A model generated the notes under the pieces. It was not told the origin of the DNA. It did not search any database and was given only the letters and a program-made list of their open reading frames with translations. A stretch of 11,592 bases of DNA, from the NCBI GenBank assembly GCA_050701115.1, contig JBOHER010000135.1:1-11592 (forward strand), read 5' to 3'. The translations under genes and the position numbers were made by a program. The stretch's first letter is position 1; every line of letters begins with the position of its first letter. Below, one piece after another: positions 11,423 through 11,592 of this stretch. This DNA is from JBOHER01 sp050701115 (GTDB lineage: Bacteria > Actinomycetota > Actinomycetes > Mycobacteriales > Pseudonocardiaceae).

Positions 11423-11592
11423 ATGTCGCCCGATGAGTACAACCGGATGTCTCCCCGCGAGCAGGAGGCATACCTGATCGAGAAGGCGCAGGAGGGCGTC
11501 ACCTCGGACAGTTGGCTGCTCGGGCCGATCCAACGGCTGATGGCCACCGGTGATGCGCGCGCGGAGGCCGAGCGCATCCGCGAGCAGAGCAT
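11393..11592 (+). CDS. Hypothetical protein, third unit (partial, cut by window edge)
   Basis: 66 codons are visible from ATG 11393. The first ten residues (MGSHSAPTGD) and the ribosome site are identical to copy B because they lie in the 104-bp repeat. The rest (MSPDEYNRMSPREQEAYLIE, then KAQEGVTSDSWLLGPIQRLM, ATGDARAEAERIREQS) is unrelated to copies A and B. It is rich in Glu, Arg and Ala and probably helical. No signal peptide or membrane segment is seen. The shared head suggests that a start module was duplicated in front of a different body. I do not recognise the family; by context it may be another secreted or secretion-related protein. Confidence 0.65.
   Translation, partial: MGSHSAPTGDMSPDEYNRMSPREQEAYLIEKAQEGVTSDSWLLGPIQRLMATGDARAEAERIREQS

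Overview
The window looks like chromosome of a high-GC actinomycete. The ribosomal gene order, GTG starts, zinc-type S14, Arg/Gly-rich S5 head, and an EspG protein beside DUF3558-like lipoproteins all fit. The Pseudonocardiaceae (Amycolatopsis, Saccharopolyspora or relatives) are my best guess from gene content; no database was searched.

Region 1 (1-8188) is the S10 and spc ribosomal protein clusters, all on the + strand: the end of rplW, then rplB, rpsS, rplV, rpsC, rplP, rpmC, rpsQ (end of S10), followed by rplN, rplX, rplE, rpsZ (zinc S14), rpsH, rplF, rplR, rpsE, rpmD and rplO. Most junctions overlap by 1-4 nt or are separated by fewer than 20 nt. Five gaps are longer. Four of them (rpsQ/rplN, rplE/rpsZ, rplR/rpsE, rpmD/rplO) are each filled almost exactly by a micro-ORF of 11-33 codons. 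Each micro-ORF starts on or directly after the upstream stop, has a Shine-Dalgarno-like sequence inside the upstream gene, and stops within 4 nt of the next start. The rpsS/rplV gap has a weaker example. The rpsZ/rpsH gap has no such frame but holds a hairpin. Two of the gaps share an exact 19-nt hairpin motif. S3 carries an Ala/Gln/Glu-rich C-terminal tail made of five 9-residue repeats.

Region 2 (8189-8496) is non-coding. It holds a perfect 18-bp-stem terminator that closes the ribosomal operon, a 21-nt tandem repeat (three units plus part of a fourth), a small hairpin and a second repeat pair with 21-nt spacing. secY, which commonly follows rplO, is not here.

Region 3 (8497-11592) is an accessory locus linked to type VII secretion. 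It encodes an EspG-family chaperone, a helical protein with a YxxxD secretion-type motif, and a DUF3558-like lipoprotein. The helical protein and lipoprotein pair is then repeated in tandem. A third unit begins with the same ten codons but diverges into an unrelated protein cut by the window edge. An exact 104-bp direct repeat marks the duplication joints. A reasonable but unproven model is that EspG chaperones the YxxxD proteins for ESX export while the lipoproteins act at the outer face of the membrane.
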